Part shown: in pieces, positions 1-6,658 of the stretch
Layout of the letters: every line of letters starts with the position of its first letter
How positions within the stretch are numbered: position 1 is the stretch's first letter
NCBI GenBank assembly: GCA_029942265.1
Contig: JAOZTO010000087.1
Location: 1 to 8,311, forward strand
Direction of reading: 5' to 3'
DNA: 8,311 nucleotides
Source of the DNA: Desulfocapsa sp.
GTDB taxonomy: Bacteria > Desulfobacterota > Desulfobulbia > Desulfobulbales > Desulfocapsaceae
Translations under genes and position numbers: made by a program
The notes under the pieces: model-generated
Told to the model about the DNA's origin: nothing
The model's input: only the letters and a program-made list of their open reading frames with translations
Databases searched by the model: none

Positions 1-97
1 TTCATATGTGAACAAGCTGGATCGAACGAAGATGGGGTGCTAGCCGAATATTTACGCGGTTAAACTGTTTTTCCTTATTCAATCGGGCTTGTACTTT
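1..97. other. Unassigned left flank of the IS6-derived element
   Basis: No gene is recognised here. The plus strand is open in frame 1 from the window edge to a TAA at 61-63 (about 20 codons, ending LAEYLRG), so this could be the 3' end of a gene that starts outside the window. The minus strand is also open over most of the stretch. Neither peptide resembles a family I know. The stretch is too short to decide. Confidence 0.2.
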
Positions 98-117
98 GGT
101 TCTGTCGCAAATTTACC
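98..117 (+). repeat. Left terminal inverted repeat of the IS6-like element
   Basis: GGTTCTGTCGCAAATTTACC is the reverse complement of 376-395 apart from two positions. The outer 14 bp resemble IS6-family ends. Confidence 0.85.
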
Positions 118-178
118 TTTCCCTTGGCAATCTTGCTAACCTCTGCTAAAAGAGTTTCATTTTCTGTGGAGAAAGTCA

Positions 179-381
179 ATGGTTGTTGAAGAAAAATTCC
201 CCGGTGGTCATTTCCCGAAGTGTATCGTCCTTCACTATCGTGATATCGAAGAACTCATAGAAGAAAGAGGTATTGAGCTTGACCATGCTACGGTTCAACG
301 ATGGGTTGTTAAATACAGTCCCCTTATAATAGCTGCCTTTCTGAAAAAGAAAAAAGCTGTTGGCTCAAGCTGTTTGGTAAC
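179..381 (+). pseudogene. IS6-family transposase remnant
   Basis: This is the N-terminal part of an IS6-type DDE transposase. It starts at ATG 179 after GTGGAGAAAG and reads through the zinc-finger/HTH region: a GGHFPKCIVLH segment, then YRDIEELIEERGIELDHATV and RWVVKYSPL, all conserved in the family. Two lesions are visible. About 11 residues normally found between the IVLH and YRDIEEL segments are missing, apparently in frame. After AVGSS, where the family continues with a tryptophan and the first catalytic DET segment, the sequence jumps straight to the 3' end of the gene, and the DDE catalytic domain is lost. The short repeat AAGCTGTT at 354-361 and 367-374 lies around the second junction. 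The frame then runs out of the element into unrelated DNA until a TGA at 674-676. The protein cannot be catalytically active. Confidence 0.85.
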
Positions 382-395
382 TTTGCGACAGAGCC
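376..395 (-). repeat. Right terminal inverted repeat of the IS6-like element
   Basis: On the minus strand this reads GGCTCTGTCGCAAAGTTACC, matching the left repeat at 18 of 20 positions. Read on the plus strand, aag-ctg-ttt-ggt (367-378) and the following codons would give KLFGNFATE. That is a plausible remnant of the transposase C-terminus in a frame different from the N-terminal part. Confidence 0.85.
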
Positions 396-533
396 ATTCT
401 ACTTGCCCATCTTGTGAACGATGCCCAGTGAAAACAGGTGTCAACATTGCCACCCTAAAAGTTGATGAAGCTCAGCATGCAGGTGCCGTTCGGCATCACA
501 AATATATGGGAGATGCTGAATATCGAAAAGGCA
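396..533. other. Unassigned DNA between the IS6 remnant and the DUF4198 gene
   Basis: I recognise no gene, RNA or terminator hairpin. On the minus strand, the DUF4198 frame stays open for about 30 codons past its TAA before the next TGA. On the plus strand, the transposase frame also runs through. Neither translation looks like a known protein. The stretch may be decayed remains of a gene broken by the IS6 insertion. Confidence 0.3.
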
Positions 534-1304
534 TTAAATCAACGGACTCATATATATCCAGAGCACAGCGCCCAGCTCGACGCCTTTTTCCTCACCCTGT
601 GGATTTTTCAATGTGTAATCCGCTTCACTCAGTGCAGCAAATCCCCACCATCCAGGTTTTGGGCATGAAAATGTGAATACACCATTGTCATCGGCTTTGA
701 TAACTTGAGTAATATGATAATCACTGGCAGCTGTAACAGTCTGATCCTGATTATAGTACTCCACTTCCACCTCAGCACCTGCCGCTATTTTTCCATTTAC
801 CAGTACCTTGCCAACAAAGGTGTTACCTGCGTAGTTCCCAAAAGGGCGGAGCAGAGGAATGATTTCAGTGGGTAATCCAACCGGCTGATCCCACCCACTA
901 TCTGAGCCAAAAGCGGGAATAATAACTTTAGTGTAGTGAATGATGGAAAGATCTTCGGTGGGTTCCCAGTATGGAACCGGCTCCATCACGACATGATAGA
1001 CACCAGGCCGTGTGACATCAAAATTCGCTGTCCATCCCCGGTGTTTCATTATAGTGCTTTCTTTGAGCGTGGGCAGCAGATTTACCCTGGAACCATTCGT
1101 AGTAATGTGCAACTGTGCCGGCTTAGCCAGATCCATTCCATGTCCCTCAAACGGGTGGGAAAAGGATATGTCGAGTTGGATGCTTCGATTTGTGGCATCA
1201 ACCACAGGATGCTCGGGTATAAGCATACCAAAATGAGCGCTACCAGAAGATACGTTGAAGAGAAGTAGGAAGATATGCAGCAAACTGATGGTGTATAATT
1301 TCAT
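534..1304 (-). CDS. Secreted DUF4198 protein (nickel/cobalt-uptake accessory type)
   Basis: This 256-residue exported protein matches the DUF4198 family (Pfam PF10670, older description NikM-type nickel uptake component). I chose ATG 1304 because GGAGGAG lies 7 nt upstream; the in-frame TTG at 1310 would be only one base from it. Residues 1-23 form a signal peptide with a Leu/Phe-rich core and a likely cut after GSA. The mature chain would then begin His-Phe-Gly-Met, with further histidines at 32, 50 and 55. The middle is beta-rich (residues 60-110, GVYHVVMEPVPYW). The C-terminal half (about 160-250) looks like a carboxypeptidase-regulatory-like beta sandwich (FVGKVLVNGK, AAGAEVEVEY, GVFTFSCPKPGWWGFA, ELGAVLW). 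No C-terminal membrane helix is seen. Family members often sit beside cbiM/nikM-type ECF metal transporters, but none is visible here. The metal role is inferred from the family, not shown. Confidence 0.82.
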   Translation of the reverse strand: MKLYTISLLHIFLLLFNVSSGSAHFGMLIPEHPVVDATNRSIQLDISFSHPFEGHGMDLAKPAQLHITTNGSRVNLLPTLKESTIMKHRGWTANFDVTRPGVYHVVMEPVPYWEPTEDLSIIHYTKVIIPAFGSDSGWDQPVGLPTEIIPLLRPFGNYAGNTFVGKVLVNGKIAAGAEVEVEYYNQDQTVTAASDYHITQVIKADDNGVFTFSCPKPGWWGFAALSEADYTLKNPQGEEKGVELGAVLWIYMSPLI

Positions 1305-1311
1305 AAACAAG

Positions 1312-1318
1312 CTCCTCC
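1312..1318 (-). promoter_or_regulatory. Ribosome binding site of the DUF4198 gene, abutting a mobile element
   Basis: On the minus strand GGAGGAG is followed by 7 nt and ATG (1302-1304); this spacing fixes the start. The site lies 1 nt from the miniature element. The transcript reads CCUCC-UAGG-GGAGG across the junction (1327 to 1314), so the element end can pair with the Shine-Dalgarno sequence. Confidence 0.75.
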
Positions 1319-1319
1319 C

Positions 1320-1466
1320 CTAGGAGGCTGTCCGAGAATGCCCTTTCGCCCAAACTCTTCAAAATTGTCAAAAAATAATGCTCGAAATATCACACATATG
1401 CCTGCACTTATTTTTAGAAAATTCTTCGATTTTGAACGAAATGCCTATTCTCGGACAAGCTCCTAG
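1320..1466. mobile_element. Miniature inverted-repeat element (MITE), about 147 bp
   Basis: The 20-bp ends CTAGGAGGCTGTCCGAGAAT (1320-1339) and the reverse complement of 1447-1466 (CTAGGAGCTTGTCCGAGAAT) match at 18 of 20 positions. Weaker similarity continues inward on both arms: ctttcgcccaaa on one side, catttcgttcaaaa on the other. Both ends carry the palindrome CTAG. This could be a 4-bp target duplication, or TA within it, so the element proper may start at GAGG/GAGC. CTAG/YTAR targets occur for IS5-type and some related elements, but I cannot assign the parent family. There is no coding capacity. The sequence is unrelated to the IS6 remnant at 98-395. Confidence 0.75.
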
Positions 1467-1478
1467 AGACAATTAGAA

Positions 1479-1503
1479 TAACACGAATTTTAAAATAGTG
1501 TTA
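1479..1503. promoter_or_regulatory. Palindromic operator candidate upstream of the DUF4198 gene
   Basis: A 25-bp imperfect palindrome, TAACAC-N13-GTGTTA with an ATTTTAAAAT core, pairs at 10 of 12 positions around 1491. It lies at and just downstream of the -10 of the promoter proposed at 1503-1531, a position suited to repression. The half-sites and 13-bp gap recall the NikR motif I remember for deltaproteobacteria (GTGTTAC-N13/14-GTAACAC), but the half-sites here point the other way. It could alternatively be a weak AT-rich hairpin ending the lptC transcript. Confidence 0.4.
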
Positions 1504-1531
1504 AGTTACGAAATTGCCTGTCAATTGTCAA
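1503..1531 (-). promoter_or_regulatory. Possible sigma-70 promoter for the DUF4198 gene
   Basis: On the minus strand there is a perfect -35 box TTGACA (1526-1531), a 17-bp spacer and a weak -10 TAACTT (1503-1508). It lies just past the lptC stop and points toward the DUF4198 gene. If the 147-bp MITE is subtracted, the -10 would be about 50 bp from the start codon, an ordinary leader length. Confidence 0.4.
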
Positions 1532-1548
1532 GGGCTGTGAAAAATGGA

Positions 1549-2151
1549 CTACTTTTCGACGGAAGAGGTGTCATCTGGATCTGAAAAATTATTAAGCTTA
1601 ACCCGTACCCGTCCACCAAGATCATAGGCTTCTGTTAGGGTGTTAAATGTCAGGTGGTTTCCTGTTACTTCGATTTCTTCACCGATGATCTGTGTCTTTT
1701 CGGGTGAGACAGCAATATGGGTACTATCGTCATATATGAGAAGATCGGTGTAGAGTTCGAATTTATCTTTTGGTTTCATCACGACTACTTCGTTAATTAG
1801 TGTGAGAATATTTGTTTTTTTATCATAAGTTCCTTTTCGGGAAATGATAAAGGTCTGTTCGTTGGTGACAGAGGTTATTATTGCGTCAATTTCCTCCATT
1901 TCGAGTTCATCCTGTGTTTTTCCGGTAAAAGCACGTTTGGCTTCAACTTGTAAGGTGATTTTTTCGTGTTCGCTCTGGGTGATGTACACGTTTTTCATGT
2001 TGAAGTTGTGCGCGTCTAGTTTTCTGTTGGCAAAGGAAGCATCATAACCGCCTCTAGGGGCCAGAAATATATCAATAGGCCCTCGCCACAGTGGAAAGGT
2101 GATAGCAAGGAGTAAGGGAAGTATCCAGAGTAGATTTCGACGGGTGATCAT
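1549..2151 (-). CDS. lptC: LPS export ABC transporter periplasmic protein LptC
   Basis: This 200-residue protein has the LptC layout. A short basic N-terminus (MITRRN) is followed by one membrane helix (about residues 7-22). Then comes a beta-jellyroll periplasmic domain with alternating strands (NVYITQ, ITLQVEAKRAF, TFIISRKGTYD, ILTLINEVVVM, ELYTDLLIYD, EIEVTGNHLTF). LptC anchors to the LptB2FG transporter in the inner membrane and passes LPS to LptA. The gene overlaps kdsC by ATGA, which indicates translational coupling and sets the start. It is the last gene of the pyrG-kdsA-kdsC-lptC block. In related genomes lptA and lptB usually follow, but here the next DNA is an intergenic region with a MITE. 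LptC sequences diverge strongly, so the call rests on fold pattern, length and context. Confidence 0.85.
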   Translation of the reverse strand: MITRRNLLWILPLLLAITFPLWRGPIDIFLAPRGGYDASFANRKLDAHNFNMKNVYITQSEHEKITLQVEAKRAFTGKTQDELEMEEIDAIITSVTNEQTFIISRKGTYDKKTNILTLINEVVVMKPKDKFELYTDLLIYDDSTHIAVSPEKTQIIGEEIEVTGNHLTFNTLTEAYDLGGRVRVKLNNFSDPDDTSSVEK

Positions 2152-2699
2152 CTGTTCATGTATTGCTGATAGAGTTCTTTGTGTTTTCCCAATCCCTCAA
2201 GGATCAAGTCACAGAGTTCACGAACAGCACCATGTCCGCCTGATTGTTCGGTAATATAATGTACCATTTCCTGCACTTCCGGCACTGCATTAGCAGGTGC
2301 TACAGCAAGCCCCGCACGTTTTAGCAGTACCAGGTCGAGCCAGTCATCCCCCATATAGGCAATTTGAAAAGGTTTCAAGTTGCTTTTCTTAACAATTTCC
2401 TTGTAGGCATCAAGCTTATTGGAAGAGCCTTGGTAGAGGTGGCTTATGCCAAGATCCTGACTTCTTCGTTCCAGCGCCTCTGAACTTCTAGCTGTAATTA
2501 TTCCAACTACAACCCCGGCATCCTGCAACATTCGCAACCCGAAACCATCCTGAGTATTAAATGCTTTGGATTCCTTACCTTCGTGGGAATAGATGAGACT
2601 TCCATCGGTGAGCACTCCGTCTACATCAAGCAAAAGGAGTTTGATGTCTTTGGCTTTTGAAAGCGTTGTCTGCCAGGCTTCACTGCGGGTATTCTGCAT
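2148..2699 (-). CDS. kdsC: 3-deoxy-D-manno-octulosonate 8-phosphate phosphatase KdsC
   Basis: This cytoplasmic HAD-superfamily enzyme removes phosphate from Kdo-8-phosphate to give Kdo for LPS inner core. The 183-residue form starting at ATG 2699 has the usual length and all HAD motifs. Motif I is LLLLDVDGVLTDG, with nucleophile Asp25 and acid/base Asp27. Motif II is GIITARSS around Thr69-Arg71. Lys95 lies in the SNKLDAY segment, and motif III is MGDDWLDL (Asp118, Asp119, Asp122). The C-terminal GGHGAVRE segment is typical of KdsC, and no cap domain is present, as expected of this tetrameric type. The frame is open back to a TTG at 2825 that overlaps the kdsA stop, which would add 42 residues with no resemblance to KdsC. 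The Shine-Dalgarno before ATG 2699 is weak (GAGAAAAAACT), so the start is likely rather than certain. Its stop overlaps the lptC start. Confidence 0.92.
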   Translation of the reverse strand: MQNTRSEAWQTTLSKAKDIKLLLLDVDGVLTDGSLIYSHEGKESKAFNTQDGFGLRMLQDAGVVVGIITARSSEALERRSQDLGISHLYQGSSNKLDAYKEIVKKSNLKPFQIAYMGDDWLDLVLLKRAGLAVAPANAVPEVQEMVHYITEQSGGHGAVRELCDLILEGLGKHKELYQQYMNR

Positions 2700-2821
2700 A
2701 GTTTTTTCTCGTATTCTTTTCTGGTAACCTTCACGCACCTCACAATCAGATGGATATGTACCGGATGCGGATGGGATACAGGAATTATTGTCCATGAAGA
2801 GTATGAAGATGGAGGAGGACG

Positions 2822-3661
2822 TCAAGAGGCCACTGCTTCTCGGATACGAATGAGTTGAACCAGAAGCTGTTCTATCGTATCAAGTGGCATGGAGTTTGGC
2901 CCATCACAGAGTGCTTTGTCGGGATCCGGGTGAACCTCCATAAAGAGACCGTCAATTCCAGCCGCAACAGCAGCACGGGAAAGCGGAGCAATAAATTCAC
3001 GCTGTCCACTCGATGTTCCGCCAGCACCACCCGGGAGTTGCACAGAGTGAGTTGCATCGTAAATCACAGGGCAGGAAAAGCCACGCATAACAGGCAGGGA
3101 ACGCATATCCACAACCAGATTATTGTAACCAAAACAAGCGCCTCTCTCAACCAGCATGATTTTTTTCCCCCCAGCACCACGCAGTTTATTTACACCATTT
3201 TCCATATCCCAAGGAGAGACAAACTGCCCTTTTTTCAGATTAACAGCCTTGCCGCTTTGAGCTGCTGCAACAAGAAGATCAGTCTGTCTACAAAGAAAAG
3301 CAGGAATCTGTAAGATATCCAAGACCTCAGCAGCAGGTGCAACCTGGCTGACATCATGAACGTCCGATATTACAGGCACCTGCATTTCCTCTCTAATTCG
3401 GGAGAGAATACTCAAGCCCTCATCAAGTCCCGGTCCTCGGTAGGAATCAAGGGATGTGCGGTTGGCCTTGTCAAAAGAGGCTTTAAAAACATAAGAGATG
3501 CCTAAACGTGCGCAAATTTCCTGCATTTTCCCAGCAACTTCACGGGCAAGTTCCTCTGATTCAAGGGCGCAAGGCCCCGCAATAAGAAGTAAGGGCTTGT
3601 CAGAACCAACAGTAATATCGGTTCCGGAAGGTGTTGATATGGTGACAGAAGGAATAGACAT
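2822..3661 (-). CDS. kdsA: 2-dehydro-3-deoxyphosphooctonate aldolase (Kdo-8-phosphate synthase) KdsA
   Basis: KdsA condenses phosphoenolpyruvate with arabinose-5-phosphate to give Kdo-8-phosphate, the committed step of Kdo synthesis. The 279-residue TIM barrel is full length. Visible signatures are IAGPCALES (27-35), FKASFDKANRTS (59-70), SDVHD (99-103), FLCRQTD (122-128), NLKKGQF (141-147), ERGACFGYNNLVVDMR (172-187), DATHSVQ (202-208), GQREF (219-223) and HPDPDKALCDGPNS (244-257). Cys31, His205, Glu242 and Asp253 sit exactly 20 residues beyond the four metal ligands known for the Aquifex aeolicus enzyme (Cys11, His185, Glu222, Asp233). This marks the metal-dependent class; the E. coli type has Asn in place of the Cys. 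The start lies 3 bp after the pyrG stop with a modest AAGG upstream, so the two genes are co-transcribed. Confidence 0.97.
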   Translation of the reverse strand: MSIPSVTISTPSGTDITVGSDKPLLLIAGPCALESEELAREVAGKMQEICARLGISYVFKASFDKANRTSLDSYRGPGLDEGLSILSRIREEMQVPVISDVHDVSQVAPAAEVLDILQIPAFLCRQTDLLVAAAQSGKAVNLKKGQFVSPWDMENGVNKLRGAGGKKIMLVERGACFGYNNLVVDMRSLPVMRGFSCPVIYDATHSVQLPGGAGGTSSGQREFIAPLSRAAVAAGIDGLFMEVHPDPDKALCDGPNSMPLDTIEQLLVQLIRIREAVAS

Positions 3662-3664
3662 TAT

Positions 3665-5353
<1,689 letters not shown>

Positions 5354-5426
5354 TTAAACCAAAAAAGAAACAGACGGCATCTCTTTTTTCCTTGTTTCTT
5401 GTCCAGATAATGTTTACACCTCTACA

Positions 5427-5441
5427 TGAGAACCATTCCCA
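5427..5441. promoter_or_regulatory. Fur/PerR-like box candidate between pyrG and msrAB
   Basis: TGAGAACCATTCCCA is an imperfect 7-1-7 inverted repeat. It matches the Fur-type core TGATAATNATTATCA at 10 of the 14 defined positions. It lies 19 bp before the msrAB start codon and just ahead of its strong ribosome binding site GAGGTGA (5451-5457), in the 137-bp divergent region. Control of msrAB by a metal- or peroxide-sensing Fur-family repressor would make sense, but one degenerate match is weak evidence. No convincing -35/-10 pair was found; GATAAT at 5406-5411 is the best -10. Confidence 0.3.
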
Positions 5442-5460
5442 GAATATAACGAGGTGAGTA

Positions 5461-6525
5461 ATGACATATTTAAAAAAAATGACACTGGTTATCTGTATCT
5501 GGCTATTGTCAGGCACAGTGCAGGGGAGAACGGTAATGGCAGAAGAAAAAACGGTGATTTTTGGCGGAGGCTGTTTCTGGTGCATGGAGCCGCCATTTGA
5601 GCAGCTTGAAGGTGTGGTTGCTGTTCGGGCAGGGTATACCGGAGGATTGCAGGAGGATGCAAACTATGAAGATGTAAGTTCAGGAAAAACTGATCATTAT
5701 GAAGCTGTGGAAGTGCGTTATGATCCGCAAAAAGTAAGCTACGCTGATCTTATTGAAGTTTTTTGGCATCAGATTGACCCAACGGACTCAGGAGGACAGT
5801 TTGCTGATCGTGGATCTCAGTATAAGACAGCTATTTTTTATCAGGATAATCTGGAAAAAAAGGCTGCCACAGCCTCAAAAGAGCACTTGCAGCGATCCGG
5901 TATTTTTGATGATCCTATTATGACTGAAATTATAAAGGAAGAGCCATTTTACCCGGCGGAAGAGTATCATCAGGATTACTACAGGAAAAATTATTCACAC
6001 TATTCATCATATAAAAAGGGTTCCGGTCGCCAGTATTTTGTGGATACGGTCTGGCCGGAAAAACTGGCACAGCAACCTAATAGTTGCCAGAAACCAACAG
6101 ATGCAGAGCTTCGTTCTCGTCTGAGTGACTTGCAGTATAAGGTGACACAGAAGGAAGGAACAGAGTCACCATTCGACAATGAATACTGGGACAATAAAGC
6201 CGAAGGTATCTATGTTGACGTTGTTTCAGGAGAGCCTCTGTTTAGTTCCAGAGATAAGTTTAAATCCGGTACTGGTTGGCCAAGTTTTGATAAACCTATT
6301 ATAGCTGAAAATATAAAAGAAAAACAGGATCGTAGTCTTTTTTCTGTGCGAACAGAAGTGCGCAGTAAGAATGGAGATTCACATCTTGGCCATCTGTTTG
6401 ATGATGGGCCACCATCCACCGGCCTGCGTTACTGTATCAACTCTGCTGCGCTGCGTTTTATCCCAAAAGACAAACTGGAAAGCGAGGGCTACGGTGAACT
6501 TTTACAGCAATTTAAGGTGCCTTGA
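5461..6525 (+). CDS. msrAB: Periplasmic fused methionine sulfoxide reductase MsrA-MsrB
   Basis: This 354-residue bifunctional enzyme reduces both methionine-S-oxide (MsrA) and methionine-R-oxide (MsrB) in proteins. Residues 1-27 are a signal peptide (LKK, then a [10 protein letters not shown] core, with a likely cut after TVMA), placing it outside the cytoplasm. MsrA (about 31-195) has GGGCFWC with catalytic Cys38 and a second Cys41, Glu43, and [11 protein letters not shown]. MsrB (about 213-352) has [53 protein letters not shown] and the catalytic Cys325 in [13 protein letters not shown]. The MsrB zinc cysteines are absent. The usual resolving Cys of zinc-free MsrB is Thr271; Cys209 in the linker is the only other free cysteine of the mature chain. 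ATG 5461 has the strong GAGGTGA site 3 nt upstream. No thioredoxin-like domain is fused, so an external electron donor is needed. Confidence 0.95.
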   Translation: MTYLKKMTLVICIWLLSGTVQGRTVMAEEKTVIFGGGCFWCMEPPFEQLEGVVAVRAGYTGGLQEDANYEDVSSGKTDHYEAVEVRYDPQKVSYADLIEVFWHQIDPTDSGGQFADRGSQYKTAIFYQDNLEKKAATASKEHLQRSGIFDDPIMTEIIKEEPFYPAEEYHQDYYRKNYSHYSSYKKGSGRQYFVDTVWPEKLAQQPNSCQKPTDAELRSRLSDLQYKVTQKEGTESPFDNEYWDNKAEGIYVDVVSGEPLFSSRDKFKSGTGWPSFDKPIIAENIKEKQDRSLFSVRTEVRSKNGDSHLGHLFDDGPPSTGLRYCINSAALRFIPKDKLESEGYGELLQQFKVP

Positions 6526-6556
6526 GATGATATGAGAAAGTATCGAGCGCTCTCTG

Positions 6557-6607
6557 TGTGAAATATATGTCAAATATATACAAAATATACTTGACATATA
6601 TTTCACA
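6557..6607. repeat. 51-bp near-perfect palindrome, likely operator of the gntR-TRAP operon
   Basis: The two 17-bp arms TGTGAAATATATGTCAA (6557-6573) and TTGACATATATTTCACA (6591-6607) are perfect reverse complements. The symmetry continues inward to 6579/6585 with one mismatch (6574/6590), leaving a 5-nt centre ACAAA. Overall 22 of 23 pairs match. The right arm contains the -35 box TTGACA of the apparent gntR promoter, so a bound dimer would block it. Autoregulation by the downstream GntR/FCD protein is the simplest reading. There is no T-run, so a Rho-independent terminator for msrAB is less likely, though an RNA hairpin could still form. Confidence 0.75.
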
Positions 6608-6621
6608 TATATTAATACTAT
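6591..6621 (+). promoter_or_regulatory. Promoter candidate for the gntR-TRAP operon
   Basis: A perfect -35 TTGACA (6591-6596) lies inside the palindrome. The -10 is less clear: TAATAC (6613-6618) at 16 bp spacing, or TACTAT (6616-6621) at 19 bp. The region is strongly AT-rich and directly precedes the gntR leader. Confidence 0.5.
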
Positions 6622-6656
6622 TCCCCATACTGCAACTCTTTAACACGTATGGGGAA
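6621..6656 (+). promoter_or_regulatory. Inverted repeat covering the gntR ribosome binding site
   Basis: TTCCCCATAC (6621-6630) and GTATGGGGAA (6647-6656) are perfect 10-bp inverted arms with a 16-nt loop. The right arm holds GGGGA, the Shine-Dalgarno sequence three bases before the gntR ATG. In RNA the hairpin would hide the ribosome site; in DNA it could be a second operator. If transcription starts a few bases past the -10, the left arm lies at or near the 5' end of the message. Confidence 0.55.
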
Positions 6657-6658
6657 CA

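Larger units (their letters stand above)
98..395 (+). mobile_element. Internally deleted IS6-family element (non-autonomous, MITE-like, 298 bp)
   Basis: The element is bounded by 20-bp terminal inverted repeats, 98-117 and 376-395, that match at 18 of 20 positions. Their outer sequence, GGTTCTGTCGCAAA on the left and GGCTCTGTCGCAAA on the right, is the typical IS6-family end (GGCTCTGTTGCAAA type). Between them lies only the N-terminal part of an IS6-type transposase. Full IS6 elements are roughly 750-900 bp, so most of the interior is gone. The 8-bp flanks (90-97 TGTACTTT, 396-403 ATTCTACT) do not match, so there is no target duplication. That fits an old insertion or a recombination-derived copy. 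The ends appear intact enough to be mobilised in trans, but this is inference. Confidence 0.85.

Noticed and set aside
2855..3313. 152-codon plus-strand open frame opposite kdsA
   Set aside because: It lies entirely antisense to the well-supported kdsA, has no recognisable domain and no ribosome site; a coding shadow.
5361..5400. A-rich/T-rich inverted repeat (AAAAAAGA ... TCTTTTTT) in the divergent intergenic region, considered as a terminator
   Set aside because: The stem is almost all A-T, and a terminator makes no sense between two diverging gene starts; probably low-complexity promoter DNA.
6526..6556. Small palindrome GAGCGCTC after msrAB, considered as a Rho-independent terminator
   Set aside because: Only 8 bp with no loop and no downstream T-run; not a credible terminator.
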